A stretch of 64,000 bases of DNA from an uncultured Bacteroides sp. (GCA_905198575.1 CAJKDC010000001.1:1-64000), one strand, 5' to 3'. Shown: positions 17,206 to 26,521, counted from the stretch's first letter. Numbers and translations: made by a program. The notes: generated from the letters alone by a model not told the origin.

Positions 17206-18063
17206 TCAGTCACTTAAATCTTCAAAACGGACCAGCTTCCAGATTCCCTTCCGGCGCTCAAAATACAAGGTATTGCTAAATCCATTTCCAAATCCCTTGA
17301 ATTCCATCACCTTTGTCGATGAATCCAAGTTTTCATTCTGTCCGTAATTTACATTAGCAATCCGTACCTTTGGCATCGGAGGCTGAAAAGCAAACCACTG
17401 TCCTTCTTCCAGTACCGTTTCCAATATTTGAAACTCATCCTCAGGATCAGCAGTCACAAAATACAAGGGACGAGCCAGCCTTTCTTTTTGAAACGTCGAG
17501 TCATTGGCAAAACGATAAAAGAAGTCAAAAAAATCTTCTTCATCCTTATCTTCCGAGGTAGGCAATACCGACAAGTTCATAGCCTCCAGGAACCACGCAT
17601 CCTGCTTCCGTTCAAAATAATAACGCTTCATTTTCTTTTCCTTCAGATAGAGCCATTCTACCCGCACACTGTGCAGGCTGGTATCTTTTTCAAGCTCCAT
17701 ATCTTCTTCCTTATCAAAAAGGACGGTATAAATCCCCTCCTTGCTGAAGAGCGGATCATACTTCCAGGCATCTTTCTGAATACGGAATACCTTTGTTTCC
17801 TTATAATAAGACAGCGGAAAAAGAATACGTTTCACCTGAAACTCTGCATCCGAAGCAAAATTGTAGAAAAAATCGGCAAAGCTTTCATCTGCAGTAGCAG
17901 GAATTATTTCTTCAGCATCCGGAGCTTCACAAACCGTATCCACCCCCAAAGCTGCCGAATCCGTCACCTCTACAGCCTCTGCCATTTCACCCTTCTGTCC
18001 GGTTCCACTGTTACATGCTACCATCAAAAGCAGCATCACACACGCAACAACAAACTTTCTCAT
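17206..18063 (-). CDS. DUF4348-like lipoprotein with internal duplication
   Basis: A 285-residue lipoprotein: a short hydrophobic signal ends in the lipobox LMVAC with C17 as the lipidated residue. The mature part appears to contain two related halves of about 105 residues: the first begins SFADFFYNFASDAEFQ (from 61) and the second EDFFDFFYRFANDSTFQ (from about 178), both followed by RxxFPL/RPL and ending in a YFERK segment. I assign it to DUF4348 by recalled similarity; function is unknown. It is the first gene of an operon with murB, which hints at an envelope role. Confidence 0.75.
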   Translation of the reverse strand: MRKFVVACVMLLLMVACNSGTGQKGEMAEAVEVTDSAALGVDTVCEAPDAEEIIPATADESFADFFYNFASDAEFQVKRILFPLSYYKETKVFRIQKDAWKYDPLFSKEGIYTVLFDKEEDMELEKDTSLHSVRVEWLYLKEKKMKRYYFERKQDAWFLEAMNLSVLPTSEDKDEEDFFDFFYRFANDSTFQKERLARPLYFVTADPEDEFQILETVLEEGQWFAFQPPMPKVRIANVNYGQNENLDSSTKVMEFKGFGNGFSNTLYFERRKGIWKLVRFEDLSD

Positions 18064-18086
18064 TTCATTTCACAAAAAAACGTGTA

Positions 18087-18094
18087 CAAAAGTA
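18087..18094 (-). promoter_or_regulatory. -7 element for the DUF4348-murB operon
   Basis: Reads TACTTTTG on the minus strand, 24 bases before the lipoprotein start. Confidence 0.5.
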
Positions 18095-18190
18095 GATATT
18101 TTTTCTGTACTCCCTACATCCGGAATGCAGAATTAACACCCCAAATCTTTAAAATCTCCTTGAAAATAAAAGATTTTTATTTTTAATTCT

Positions 18191-18198
18191 TAACTTTG
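18191..18198 (+). promoter_or_regulatory. -7 element for pheS
   Basis: TAACTTTG, a full TAnnTTTG match, 30 bases before the pheS start. Confidence 0.5.
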
Positions 18199-18227
18199 CA
18201 AACAATTAAAAACAAAACGTACATTAT

Positions 18228-19247
18228 ATGTTAGCAAAAATAGAAGCATTGCTGCAGGAAATTAACGGATTACAAGCTGCCAGCGCAGAAGAACTGGAAG
18301 CTCTCCGCATCAAATACCTGAGTAAAAAAGGTGCCATCAACGCCCTGATGGCCGATTTCCGTAATGTACCGGCTGAACAGAAGAAAGAAGTCGGTATAAA
18401 ACTCAACGAGCTGAAAAACCTTGCCCAGGAACGTATCGCCTCTTTAAAAGAAGCCTTCGAAAACCAGGACAACAGCGCAGCCGAAATGGACCTTACCCGT
18501 ACCGCTTATCCAATCAAGCTGGGTACCCGCCATCCATTGAGCATTGTAAAGAGTGAAATCATCGATATATTCAGCCGTCTGGGCTTCAGCATCGCTGATG
18601 GACCAGAAGTTGAAGACGACTGGCACGTATTTTCTTCTATGAACTTTGCAGAAGACCATCCGGCACGCGACATGCAGGATACCTTCTTCATCGAAGCACA
18701 TCCTGATATCATTCTCCGCACCCATACATCATCTGTACAGAGCCGTGTAATGGAAGTTTCACAGCCTCCTATCCGTGTCATCTGTCCGGGACGTGTATAC
18801 CGTAACGAAGCAATCAGCTACCGTGCACACTGTTTCTTCCACCAGGTAGAAGCACTTTACGTAGACAAGAATGTATCTTTCACCGACCTCAAGCAGGTTC
18901 TGCTTCTTTTCGCTAAGGAAATGTTCGGTCCTGAAACCAAAATCCGTCTGCGTCCGTCTTACTTCCCATTTACAGAACCTAGTGCCGAAATGGATATCAG
19001 CTGTAACATCTGCGGTGGTAAAGGCTGTCCATTCTGCAAGCACACCGGTTGGGTAGAAATCCTGGGATGCGGTATGGTAGACCCGAACGTACTCGAAGCA
19101 AACGGCATCGACAGCAAAGTATACAGCGGTTATGCCCTGGGTATGGGAGTTGAGCGAATCACCAACCTTAAATATCAGGTTAAAGACCTCCGACTCTTCT
19201 CAGAAAACGATACCCGCTTCCTGAAAGAATTCGAATCGGCAAACTAA
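18228..19247 (+). CDS. pheS: Phenylalanyl-tRNA synthetase alpha subunit
   Basis: A 339-residue class II aminoacyl-tRNA synthetase subunit. An N-terminal coiled coil (about residues 1-85) precedes the catalytic core with motif 1 (HPLSIVKSEI), motif 2 (RVYRNEAIS) and motif 3 (GYALGMGVERI). GFSIADGPEVEDDWHVF is a PheS signature. Charges tRNA-Phe together with PheT, which is not in this window, so the two subunits are encoded apart. The gene is followed by a strong terminator. Codon use looks that of a highly expressed gene. Confidence 0.97.
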   Translation: MLAKIEALLQEINGLQAASAEELEALRIKYLSKKGAINALMADFRNVPAEQKKEVGIKLNELKNLAQERIASLKEAFENQDNSAAEMDLTRTAYPIKLGTRHPLSIVKSEIIDIFSRLGFSIADGPEVEDDWHVFSSMNFAEDHPARDMQDTFFIEAHPDIILRTHTSSVQSRVMEVSQPPIRVICPGRVYRNEAISYRAHCFFHQVEALYVDKNVSFTDLKQVLLLFAKEMFGPETKIRLRPSYFPFTEPSAEMDISCNICGGKGCPFCKHTGWVEILGCGMVDPNVLEANGIDSKVYSGYALGMGVERITNLKYQVKDLRLFSENDTRFLKEFESAN

Positions 19248-19280
19248 GCTAGATTTCTCCTTATTACATAATCAACCCCT

Positions 19281-19328
19281 AAGCTGTCTTACCGAAGCCT
19301 GAAAAGCCTGCGTTAAGACAGCTTTTTT
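19281..19328 (+). terminator. Terminator after pheS
   Basis: AAGCTGTCTTA (19281-19291) pairs with TAAGACAGCTT (19314-19324) and a T run follows directly. Confidence 0.8.
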
Positions 19329-19349
19329 ACCATTCAAGCCCCTCAAAAC

Positions 19350-20549
19350 ATGGCAAATGATCGTCTCATCACTCCCAGCTACTGCTGCATACTAGCCGCC
19401 AACTTTCTGCTGTACTTCGGTTTCTGGCTGCTCATTCCCGTACTGCCTTTTTACCTGTCCGAAGAGTTTCATGTCGGCCACACCACCATTGGCATCGTTC
19501 TTTCCTGCTACACCATAGCAGCCTTGTGCGTACGTCCATTCTCCGGCTATCTGCTCGATACTTTTGCCCGAAAGCCATTATATCTCGTAGCCTATACTGT
19601 ATTCACGGCTGTTTTTGCCGGATACATGGTAGCCGGACTATTGAGCTTTTTCATCCTGCTCCGTATCATCCATGGCCTCGCATTCGGTATGGTGACAGTA
19701 GGTGGAAATACCATTGTAATTGATATTATGCCTTCTTCCCGACGCGGAGAAGGCTTGGGATATTACGGCCTGACCAACAACACCGCCATGTCTGTAGGCC
19801 CCATGTTCGGACTCTTCCTGCACAATGCCGGTGTGTCCTATCCCGTCATCTTTGCATACGCATTGGGAGCCGGCATACTGGGCCTCATCGCAGCCCTGCT
19901 GGTCAAGACACCCTACAAAGCACCGGTTCACCGTGAACCCATCTCGCTCGACCGTTTCATCCTACTCAAAGGACTGCCCGCCGGCTTCAGTCTGCTCCTG
20001 CTGTCCATCCCCTACGGCATGACGACCAACTACGTAGCCATGTACGCCCGTCAGATAGGCATTACTGCCGAAACCGGATTCTTCTTTACCCTCATGGCCG
20101 TCGGTATGGCTGTAAGCCGACTTTTCAGCGGACGCATGGTCGACAAAGGACACATTACAGAAACCATCCGTTACGGACTCTATCTGGTATGCATCTGCTA
20201 CTTCTGCCTGAGCGCCTGCGGATGGCTTACAACATGGAATATGACCGTCACTACCTATCTATTCTTCCTGATAGCCCTATTGCTGGGTATCGGTTTCGGA
20301 ACCATGTTTCCTGCCTACAATACCCTCTTTGTCAACCTGGCCCCCAATAACCAGCGCGGCACAGCCACCAGCACCTACCTTACCTCCTGGGATGTAGGTC
20401 TCGGAATCGGCATGCTCACCGGCGGATACATATCCGAAATATCCACGTTCCGTGCTGCCTACCTCTTCGGGGCAATGCTCACCGTAGTTTCACTGTTCTA
20501 CTTCCGCTACAAGGCAAGCCCTCATTTTCAGGCCAACCGGCTACGATAA
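19350..20549 (+). CDS. Major facilitator superfamily transporter
   Basis: A 399-residue polytopic protein with about twelve membrane helices and the MFS motif between helices 2 and 3 (GYLLDTFARKPLY), repeated in weaker form between helices 8 and 9 (SGRMVDKGHITE). The large-scale pattern resembles drug/sugar exporter-type MFS proteins, but substrate cannot be assigned. It lies 22 bases after the pheS terminator with no clear promoter of its own, so it may depend on read-through. It converges on the next gene with a seven-base gap. Confidence 0.88.
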   Translation: MANDRLITPSYCCILAANFLLYFGFWLLIPVLPFYLSEEFHVGHTTIGIVLSCYTIAALCVRPFSGYLLDTFARKPLYLVAYTVFTAVFAGYMVAGLLSFFILLRIIHGLAFGMVTVGGNTIVIDIMPSSRRGEGLGYYGLTNNTAMSVGPMFGLFLHNAGVSYPVIFAYALGAGILGLIAALLVKTPYKAPVHREPISLDRFILLKGLPAGFSLLLLSIPYGMTTNYVAMYARQIGITAETGFFFTLMAVGMAVSRLFSGRMVDKGHITETIRYGLYLVCICYFCLSACGWLTTWNMTVTTYLFFLIALLLGIGFGTMFPAYNTLFVNLAPNNQRGTATSTYLTSWDVGLGIGMLTGGYISEISTFRAAYLFGAMLTVVSLFYFRYKASPHFQANRLR

Positions 20550-20556
20550 GCCTGAA

Positions 20557-21705
20557 TTATTTCTTATAGGTAAAAATAAAGATATGTGAGATTTTTCCGT
20601 CCACAGGTTTCAGCTGGACAGACATGATAAACGAACGGAACAAATGCATGTTTTCACGAATAAAACGAGGCAAGTAAGCAGCATAGCGTTCCGGCTCCCG
20701 TGCTACCTTATCCATATCTGCCACCATCACAAATGCAGCATCTCTGGACATCCCCTTTACACACTCTGTAAATAAAGAAGGTGCTGCATTCAGTGTAAAA
20801 TCAGTAATGCAGGAATCCACTTTCTGCTCTCCTGAAACCATCAGCAGACTATCCTTTTCATAGCACATAGGCATCGCATAAAGACGCTCCAGAACCTCAC
20901 TCTTGCACGAGTCGGGCGCATGCATGGCACCACTCAGGTAGAACACCTCCGAATTCATATAAAAATCGAATTCGCTCCAACAGTGCTCATGCTTTTCCTT
21001 CTCCAAGAAAGGCATAGAAGCCGTATGGGCCGTAAGTCCCATAAAGAAATTTGCTGTTTTCTTTTTATCCACAGCCTTATAAGCAAACGACGGACTTTCC
21101 AGCAACGAATGCCCATCTTTCATCGCGTCAATCACCTTTTCAATCAAGCGCTTATGCACACTCACAGCAAAGAATCCAGGTCCGGCAAACGATGCTACAA
21201 ACTGATTTCCTCCAACCGGATAAATCAATATTTCCTTTCCCCTGTAAACCTCAACTTTCGGGTCAAAAGCAACCCCTGTCTTGGCATACAGCAGTTTCCG
21301 CATCAGTTCCCGGTCCTCCCGGTTCACCTTAAAATAAAGCACCTGATTCATTTCCGATACCGGTTCATGAAAACTCACCAACATATAACTCAGTCCACGA
21401 CTCAATCCATGTTCATTTCCCTCGGCATAAGCAACCATTTCCCGCAAAACCGTATTCACCAGTCCGGGAACCTTCAGCGAGTCGAAACGGTCAGCATAAG
21501 CAGCCTGAGCCATTTCATCAAAAAAATAATTTATATTGTTCGATTCCAGCACCGCAATGCAATCATCCGGCACCATAGCATACAAATTTATATGTTCTCC
21601 CCTTTCAGCTTCCGACAAGCGCACAAAACTATAGTAAACCACACCTACACCGAAAAGCACTACCGAAATCAGGACTCCTATTTTAGTTATCGTTCGCAAT
21701 CTCAT
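20557..21705 (-). CDS. Membrane-anchored protein of unknown function
   Basis: A 382-residue protein that I do not recognise. A basic N terminus (MRLRTITK) and one hydrophobic segment (about residues 9-27) give a signal anchor; the remainder is soluble and probably extracytoplasmic. It contains repeated features such as VPDDCIAVLESNN near residue 45 and a possibly related DAAFVMVADMDK near residue 326, a layout that recalls DUF3352-like proteins, but the similarity is weak. It has its own promoter and no functional partner nearby. Confidence 0.7.
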   Translation of the reverse strand: MRLRTITKIGVLISVVLFGVGVVYYSFVRLSEAERGEHINLYAMVPDDCIAVLESNNINYFFDEMAQAAYADRFDSLKVPGLVNTVLREMVAYAEGNEHGLSRGLSYMLVSFHEPVSEMNQVLYFKVNREDRELMRKLLYAKTGVAFDPKVEVYRGKEILIYPVGGNQFVASFAGPGFFAVSVHKRLIEKVIDAMKDGHSLLESPSFAYKAVDKKKTANFFMGLTAHTASMPFLEKEKHEHCWSEFDFYMNSEVFYLSGAMHAPDSCKSEVLERLYAMPMCYEKDSLLMVSGEQKVDSCITDFTLNAAPSLFTECVKGMSRDAAFVMVADMDKVAREPERYAAYLPRFIRENMHLFRSFIMSVQLKPVDGKISHIFIFTYKK

Positions 21706-21726
21706 CTGTAAATTATACTATTTTTG

Positions 21727-21734
21727 CAAATATA
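21727..21734 (-). promoter_or_regulatory. -7 element for the unknown anchored protein
   Basis: Reads TATATTTG on the minus strand, 22 bases before the start at 21705. Confidence 0.5.
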
Positions 21735-21775
21735 CACATTCTATTATAAAAAAGCAATCAAGGTTGAAACTCATT

Positions 21776-21813
21776 TGCAAAAAAAATCCTACAAAGCAAA
21801 GCTCTGTAGGATT
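21776..21813 (-). terminator. Terminator of the tRNA-His pair
   Basis: On the minus strand AATCCTACA (21813-21805) pairs with TGTAGGATT (21793-21785) and is followed by a T run; it lies 20 bases after the second tRNA. Confidence 0.75.
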
Positions 21814-21832
21814 CTCCACCTCAACTAAAGAG

Positions 21833-21907
21833 GGTGACTAGTGGGACTCGAACCCACGACATTCAGAACCACAATCTGACGCTCTAACCAACTGAACTAT
21901 AGTCACC
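21833..21907 (-). tRNA. tRNA-His (GTG), downstream copy
   Basis: The minus strand folds as a cloverleaf: G-1 opposite C73 (the tRNA-His mark), acceptor arm GTGACTA/TAGTCAC fully paired, anticodon GTG in the loop TTGTGGT, and the T arm GTGGG-TTCGAGT-CCCAC. CCA is not encoded. It follows the other copy by 28 bases. Confidence 0.95.
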
Positions 21908-21935
21908 ATATTAAAAATGGTTGCTTCTATGAAAG

Positions 21936-22010
21936 GGTGACTAGTGGGACTCGAACCCACGACATTCAGAACCACAATCTGACGCTCTAACCAACTGAAC
22001 TACAGCCACC
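21936..22010 (-). tRNA. tRNA-His (GTG), upstream copy
   Basis: Identical to the other copy except two bases in the 5' acceptor strand: it reads GTGGCTG against an unchanged 3' strand TAGTCAC, so pairs 4-69 and 7-66 become G-U wobbles. The G-1:C73 pair and anticodon are kept. A probable promoter element (CAACTTTG on the minus strand, 22047-22054) lies 37 bases upstream. Confidence 0.93.
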
Positions 22011-22122
22011 ATTTTTATGTATTCGCTTCCTTTCCGAAAGCGAGTGCAAAGTTGCAGTTTTTTTTTGAATTCTCCAAATATTCAAGCAACTTTTTGCAAA
22101 AATATTTTCATTTTTCTATTAC

Positions 22123-22162
22123 CTCCGGATAGAGTTCTCTCAAAAGAACACACTATCCGGAG
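22123..22162 (-). terminator. Hairpin after folD
   Basis: CTCCGGATAG (22123-22132) pairs with CTATCCGGAG (22153-22162), with inner GTTCT/AGAAC pairing. It lies just after folD; the T run is weak, so it may be a terminator or mRNA-end stabiliser. Confidence 0.5.
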
Positions 22163-22172
22163 CATTAATACC

Positions 22173-23051
22173 TTAATATACAGCCTTTTTACCGGCCAGC
22201 AGCGTATTCCGCATCAACGACACAATTGTCATCGGCCCTACCCCACCCGGCACAGGTGTAATATACGAACACTTAGGAGCCACCTCATCAAACTTCACGT
22301 CACCCGTCAGTTTGAATCCCGATTTTTTCGAAGCATCCGGCACACGGGTTGTACCCACATCAATTACCACAGCTCCTTCCTTCACCATATCCGCTTTCAC
22401 GAAGTTAGGCTGTCCCAGCGCTGCAATGATGATATCCGCCTCGCGGCATTCTTCCACCAGATTCTTACTCCGGCTATGGCACACTGTCACCGTAGCATCT
22501 CCCGGATACGCTTTCTGCATCATCAGCATAGCCATCGGCTTACCCACGATGTTACTGCGTCCCAGCACCACACATTTCTTGCCACTCGTTTCAATGTTAT
22601 AACGTCTCAGCAGTTCCAGAATACCATTCGGCGTTGCCGACACGTAGCAAGGCAATCCGATAGACAGGCGTCCCACATTGATAGGATGAAAACCATCCAC
22701 ATCCTTCCTATAGTCGATGGCCTCGGTCACCTTCTGCTCCGAAATATGTTTTGGCAACGGCAACTGCACGATAAACCCATCCACATCCGGGTCTTCGTTC
22801 AATTCCTGTACCTTAGCCAGCAACTCTTCCTCCGTTACATCCGCTTCGTAGCGAATCAAGGTAGAAGTAAAGCCACACACCTCACACGCTTTTACCTTGG
22901 CAGCCACATAGGTTTCACTACCTCCGTCATGGCCCACCAATATAGCAGCCAGATGCGGACGTTTGCCGCCACTTGCCACAATCTGCTGTACTTCCGCAGC
23001 AATTTCCTGTTTAATCTGCTCGGCAACAGCCTTTCCATCTATCAATGTCAT
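22173..23051 (-). CDS. folD: Methylenetetrahydrofolate dehydrogenase/cyclohydrolase
   Basis: A 292-residue bifunctional folate enzyme that interconverts methylene-, methenyl- and formyl-tetrahydrofolate. Signatures: the catalytic YVAAKVKAC block (lysine of YxxxK), QLPLPKH, the NADP-binding [15 protein letters not shown] and the C-terminal [10 protein letters not shown]. The start MTLIDGK at 23051 is chosen instead of the open-frame start at 23093 because a perfect Shine-Dalgarno-like AAGGAGG (23064-23058) lies just before it and a -7 element overlaps the longer frame's start. Confidence 0.96.
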   Translation of the reverse strand: MTLIDGKAVAEQIKQEIAAEVQQIVASGGKRPHLAAILVGHDGGSETYVAAKVKACEVCGFTSTLIRYEADVTEEELLAKVQELNEDPDVDGFIVQLPLPKHISEQKVTEAIDYRKDVDGFHPINVGRLSIGLPCYVSATPNGILELLRRYNIETSGKKCVVLGRSNIVGKPMAMLMMQKAYPGDATVTVCHSRSKNLVEECREADIIIAALGQPNFVKADMVKEGAVVIDVGTTRVPDASKKSGFKLTGDVKFDEVAPKCSYITPVPGGVGPMTIVSLMRNTLLAGKKAVY

Positions 23052-23057
23052 ATTAAA

Positions 23058-23064
23058 CCTCCTT
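23058..23064 (-). promoter_or_regulatory. Strong ribosome binding site of folD
   Basis: AAGGAGG on the minus strand, six bases before the ATG. This is unusual in Bacteroidales, whose genes mostly lack Shine-Dalgarno sequences, and it fixes the folD start. Confidence 0.7.
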
Positions 23065-23090
23065 GTATTAAAAATCTTTTCACGTACACG

Positions 23091-23098
23091 CAAATATA
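23091..23098 (-). promoter_or_regulatory. -7 element for folD
   Basis: Reads TATATTTG on the minus strand, 39 bases before the folD ATG. Confidence 0.5.
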
Positions 23099-23128
23099 AG
23101 CTTTTCTTTCAGAAAATCAATAAGCGAA

Positions 23129-26100
23129 TCACTGCATGCCCACGATTTCCTGCAAAATCTTCACAGCCGTTTCCACACATGCCACATCTTTCACCACCAT
23201 ACTGCGCCGTCCGTTCTGCTCACGCAAATTGCAGTTGCGCGGATACCTTGCCATATAGTCAATAATCTTTCCGAAAGCCTCACTCTGATAGTACGGGCTC
23301 TCCAGGTTACTCACAAAGAACAACACCATCCGTCCCTGCTTCAGCACCGCCTTTTCTACGCCCAATCTCTTCGCCATACGGCGCAGCGGCACGATATATA
23401 GCAATTCCTCCGTTTCAGGCGGCAACTTGCCAAAGCGGTCCAGCAGACGAGCCCTGAAAGCCTCCACATCCTTGTCCAGTTCCAGTCCGTCCAGTTCCCG
23501 ATACAAAAGCATGCGCTCACTGCTGCTCGGAATATACTCATTCGGGAACAGCAACTCCAGATCACTTTCCACCGTACATTCGTCCACAAACTCCTCTCCG
23601 CTAATCTTGCCGCCATCCGCTTTCACTTCTTCCGCATACAAGTCGGCAAACTCCTCATTCTTCAACTCGCTCACCGCCTCGTTCAAGATTTTCTGATACG
23701 TCTCATAACCCAGGTCAGCAATAAAACCGCTCTGCTCGGCTCCCAACATATTACCGGCTCCCCGGATATCCAGGTCCTGCATGGCAATGTGAATGCCACT
23801 TCCCAAGTCACTGAAGTTCTCGATAGCCTGCAACCTGCGCTTGGCCTCCGGTGTAAGCGAAGCCAGCGGCGGCGCCAGCAAATAACAGAAAGCCTTCCGG
23901 TTACCACGTCCCACACGACCTCTCATTTGATGCAAGTCACTCAAGCCGAAGTTCTGCGCCTGATTGATGATAATCGTATTCGCATTCGGAATATCAATAC
24001 CACTTTCGATAATCGTCGTAGCCAGCAGCACATCATAGTCGTAGTTCATAAAATCAAAAATCACCTTTTCCAGCTCCTCCGGCTGCATCTGTCCGTGCCC
24101 GATGCACACCCGGCAATCCGGAATATTACGTTGAATCATCGCTTTCAGCTCTACCAGATTCTGGATACGGTTATTCACGAAATATACCTGACCGTTTCGG
24201 CTCATCTCAAAGTTGATAGCTTCCGTTATCACTTCCTCGTTGAACGTATGCACCTCCGTCTGAATCGGATAACGGTTAGGCGGCGGCGTCTGAATCACCG
24301 ACAAGTCGCGTGCTCCAATCAGCGAGAACTGCAGCGTACGCGGAATCGGCGTAGCCGTCATGGTAAGCGTATCCACATTCACCTTCAGCTGGCGTAATTT
24401 CTCTTTCACGCCCACACCAAACTTCTGTTCCTCATCAATAATCAGCAGACCCAAGTCCTTAAACTTCACCGTCTTGCCGATAATCTTATGCGTACCAATC
24501 AGAATATTCACTTCCCCCTCGGCCAGCTCGCGCAAAATCCGGCTCGTATCCCGTGCCGTACGCGCACGGCTCAGATAATCCACCTTGCAAGGCAATCCCT
24601 GCAGACGCTTCTTGAAAGTCTGATAATGCTGATACGCCAATACCGTAGTAGGAACCAGTACTGCCACCTGCTTGTTGTCGGCCACCGCCTTGAATGCCGC
24701 ACGAATAGCAACTTCTGTCTTACCGAAACCTACATCCCCGCACACCAGACGGTCCATCGGGCGGTCACTTTCCATATCCCGCTTCACATCCTGTGTAGCC
24801 TTCAGCTGGTCCGGTGTATCCTCGTACAAGAAGCTTGCCTCCAGTTCATGCTGCAGGAAGCTGTCCGGACTGTAAGAAAACCCTTTTTCCTGCTTCCGCT
24901 TGGAGTACAGCTTAATCAAGTCGCGTGCAATATCCTTCAACTTCGATTTTGTACGCTCCTTCATCTTCTCCCAGGCACCCGTACCCAGCTTGCTGATCCG
25001 GGGCGGTTCCCCGTCCTTACCTTTATATTTTGAAATCTTATGCAGCGAATGAATCGAAACAAACACCACATCCTCATTCTGATACACCAGCTTGATAACC
25101 TCCTGCGTAGTATCTCCGTTCGGAATACGCACCAATCCCGCAAACCGGCCGATACCATGGTCAATATGCACCACATAATCCCCCGGTTCGAACATATTCA
25201 GCTCCTTCAGCGACAAAGCCACCTTACCACTGCGCGCCTTGTCACTACGCAGGCTATACTTATGGAAACGGTCGAAAATCTGATGGTCTGTAAACACACA
25301 GCAACGCAATGCATTATCCGTAAAACCCTCGTGCAGCGTCTTATCCACCGGAGTAAACACCACCTTATCCCCCCTCTCCTCAAAAATATCCTTCAGACGG
25401 TCTGTCTGCTTCACACTGTCCGAACATATATATAAGGTATATCCCTTCTCCAGATAGTCCGTCAACGTCCCAGCCACCAGATCAAAATTCTTATGGAAAA
25501 CCGGTTGCGCCACCGTATCAAACACCAGCGTAGCATCCGGCGTCACCGACGGTTTTACGCCCATCTCCACCCGTTTGAAGTCCAGCACCTCACGCATAAA
25601 ATCCGCACCATTCGTCAAACGGATTTCCTGCTGCACATTCTCCATCTCTTCACGCAGTTCTTCCGCACGTGCAGCCACAGCCTGCGGAGCCATAGCCTCA
25701 TCATGCACCGCCTGTATCCGGTCTTTCACCCAAAGTAAATCATGGAAAGCCAGCACCGCATCTGCCGGCAGGAAATGCAGAAAATCCACAGCATCCGTAT
25801 CCGACGCATGCAGCTCTGGTACCACCGCAATCCGTTCCATACGCTCTTTCGAAAGCTGCGTTTCCACCTCAAACGTACGGATACTGTCAATCTCCTCTCC
25901 AAAGAAGTCCACACGATACGGAAATTCCGAAGCGAACGAGAAAATATCCAGAATACTTCCGCGAAGCGCAAACTGTCCCGGTTCGTATACATAATCCACC
26001 CGTTCAAAGCCAAAGTCGGTCAGCGTACGCAGCACCTCTTCCGTTTCCACCTGCTGCCCCACCGCCAGCATCAGCGTCTTGCGGTCCATTTCCTGCAAAG

Positions 26101-26497
26101 AAACCACCTGCTCTGCCAGTGCCTCCGGATAAGTCACCACCGTAACCCGTTCCCCCTTCTGCAGACAGCTCAGCACCTCCGTACGCAGCACCTCATTGGC
26201 CGCATCCTTCTGTCCGTACTTCACCGCCCTGCGGTACGAAGAAGGAAAAAACAGAACCTTCTCTCCCCCCCCCTGCATCAGGTCATGGTAAAAATATCCG
26301 GCCGACTCCATGTCATCCAGCACAAAAACAAAACTTCTTTTTTCCCGCAACACCAATACCGACGTAAAAAGTGAAGTAGCCGAAGCATGCAGTCCGCTCC
26401 AGAAAATCGTCTTCACCTCCTTCTTTTTCATCAGCTCTGCCCATCCTTTCACATTCGGATGCGCCGCATATATCCGTTGTAATTCCTTAATATCCAT
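23129..26497 (-). CDS. mfd: Transcription-repair coupling factor
   Basis: A 1122-residue SF2 translocase that removes stalled RNA polymerase and recruits UvrA. In order: UvrB-like N-terminal domains, the CarD-like polymerase-interaction domain (LNMFEPGDYVVHIDHGIGRFAGL), the helicase core with Walker A GDVGFGKTE and the DEEQ box (IIDEEQKFG), then the TRG motif region and C-terminal domain. The start MDIKELQ at 26497 is preferred over upstream in-frame Met codons (26512, 26560) because the -7 element at 26522-26529 would leave those with no leader. A run of nine G (minus strand, plus 26265-26273) encodes a Gly triplet near residue 76 and is a likely slippage hotspot. Confidence 0.96.
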   Translation of the reverse strand: MDIKELQRIYAAHPNVKGWAELMKKKEVKTIFWSGLHASATSLFTSVLVLREKRSFVFVLDDMESAGYFYHDLMQGGGEKVLFFPSSYRRAVKYGQKDAANEVLRTEVLSCLQKGERVTVVTYPEALAEQVVSLQEMDRKTLMLAVGQQVETEEVLRTLTDFGFERVDYVYEPGQFALRGSILDIFSFASEFPYRVDFFGEEIDSIRTFEVETQLSKERMERIAVVPELHASDTDAVDFLHFLPADAVLAFHDLLWVKDRIQAVHDEAMAPQAVAARAEELREEMENVQQEIRLTNGADFMREVLDFKRVEMGVKPSVTPDATLVFDTVAQPVFHKNFDLVAGTLTDYLEKGYTLYICSDSVKQTDRLKDIFEERGDKVVFTPVDKTLHEGFTDNALRCCVFTDHQIFDRFHKYSLRSDKARSGKVALSLKELNMFEPGDYVVHIDHGIGRFAGLVRIPNGDTTQEVIKLVYQNEDVVFVSIHSLHKISKYKGKDGEPPRISKLGTGAWEKMKERTKSKLKDIARDLIKLYSKRKQEKGFSYSPDSFLQHELEASFLYEDTPDQLKATQDVKRDMESDRPMDRLVCGDVGFGKTEVAIRAAFKAVADNKQVAVLVPTTVLAYQHYQTFKKRLQGLPCKVDYLSRARTARDTSRILRELAEGEVNILIGTHKIIGKTVKFKDLGLLIIDEEQKFGVGVKEKLRQLKVNVDTLTMTATPIPRTLQFSLIGARDLSVIQTPPPNRYPIQTEVHTFNEEVITEAINFEMSRNGQVYFVNNRIQNLVELKAMIQRNIPDCRVCIGHGQMQPEELEKVIFDFMNYDYDVLLATTIIESGIDIPNANTIIINQAQNFGLSDLHQMRGRVGRGNRKAFCYLLAPPLASLTPEAKRRLQAIENFSDLGSGIHIAMQDLDIRGAGNMLGAEQSGFIADLGYETYQKILNEAVSELKNEEFADLYAEEVKADGGKISGEEFVDECTVESDLELLFPNEYIPSSSERMLLYRELDGLELDKDVEAFRARLLDRFGKLPPETEELLYIVPLRRMAKRLGVEKAVLKQGRMVLFFVSNLESPYYQSEAFGKIIDYMARYPRNCNLREQNGRRSMVVKDVACVETAVKILQEIVGMQ

Positions 26498-26521
26498 GTA
26501 TACTTTATTCATTGAATAGCG

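Noticed and set aside
21980..23100. Long plus-strand ORF (360 codons) over folD
   Set aside because: It is a mirror of folD, rich in His/Arg/Ser, with no family features and begins in the tRNA upstream region.
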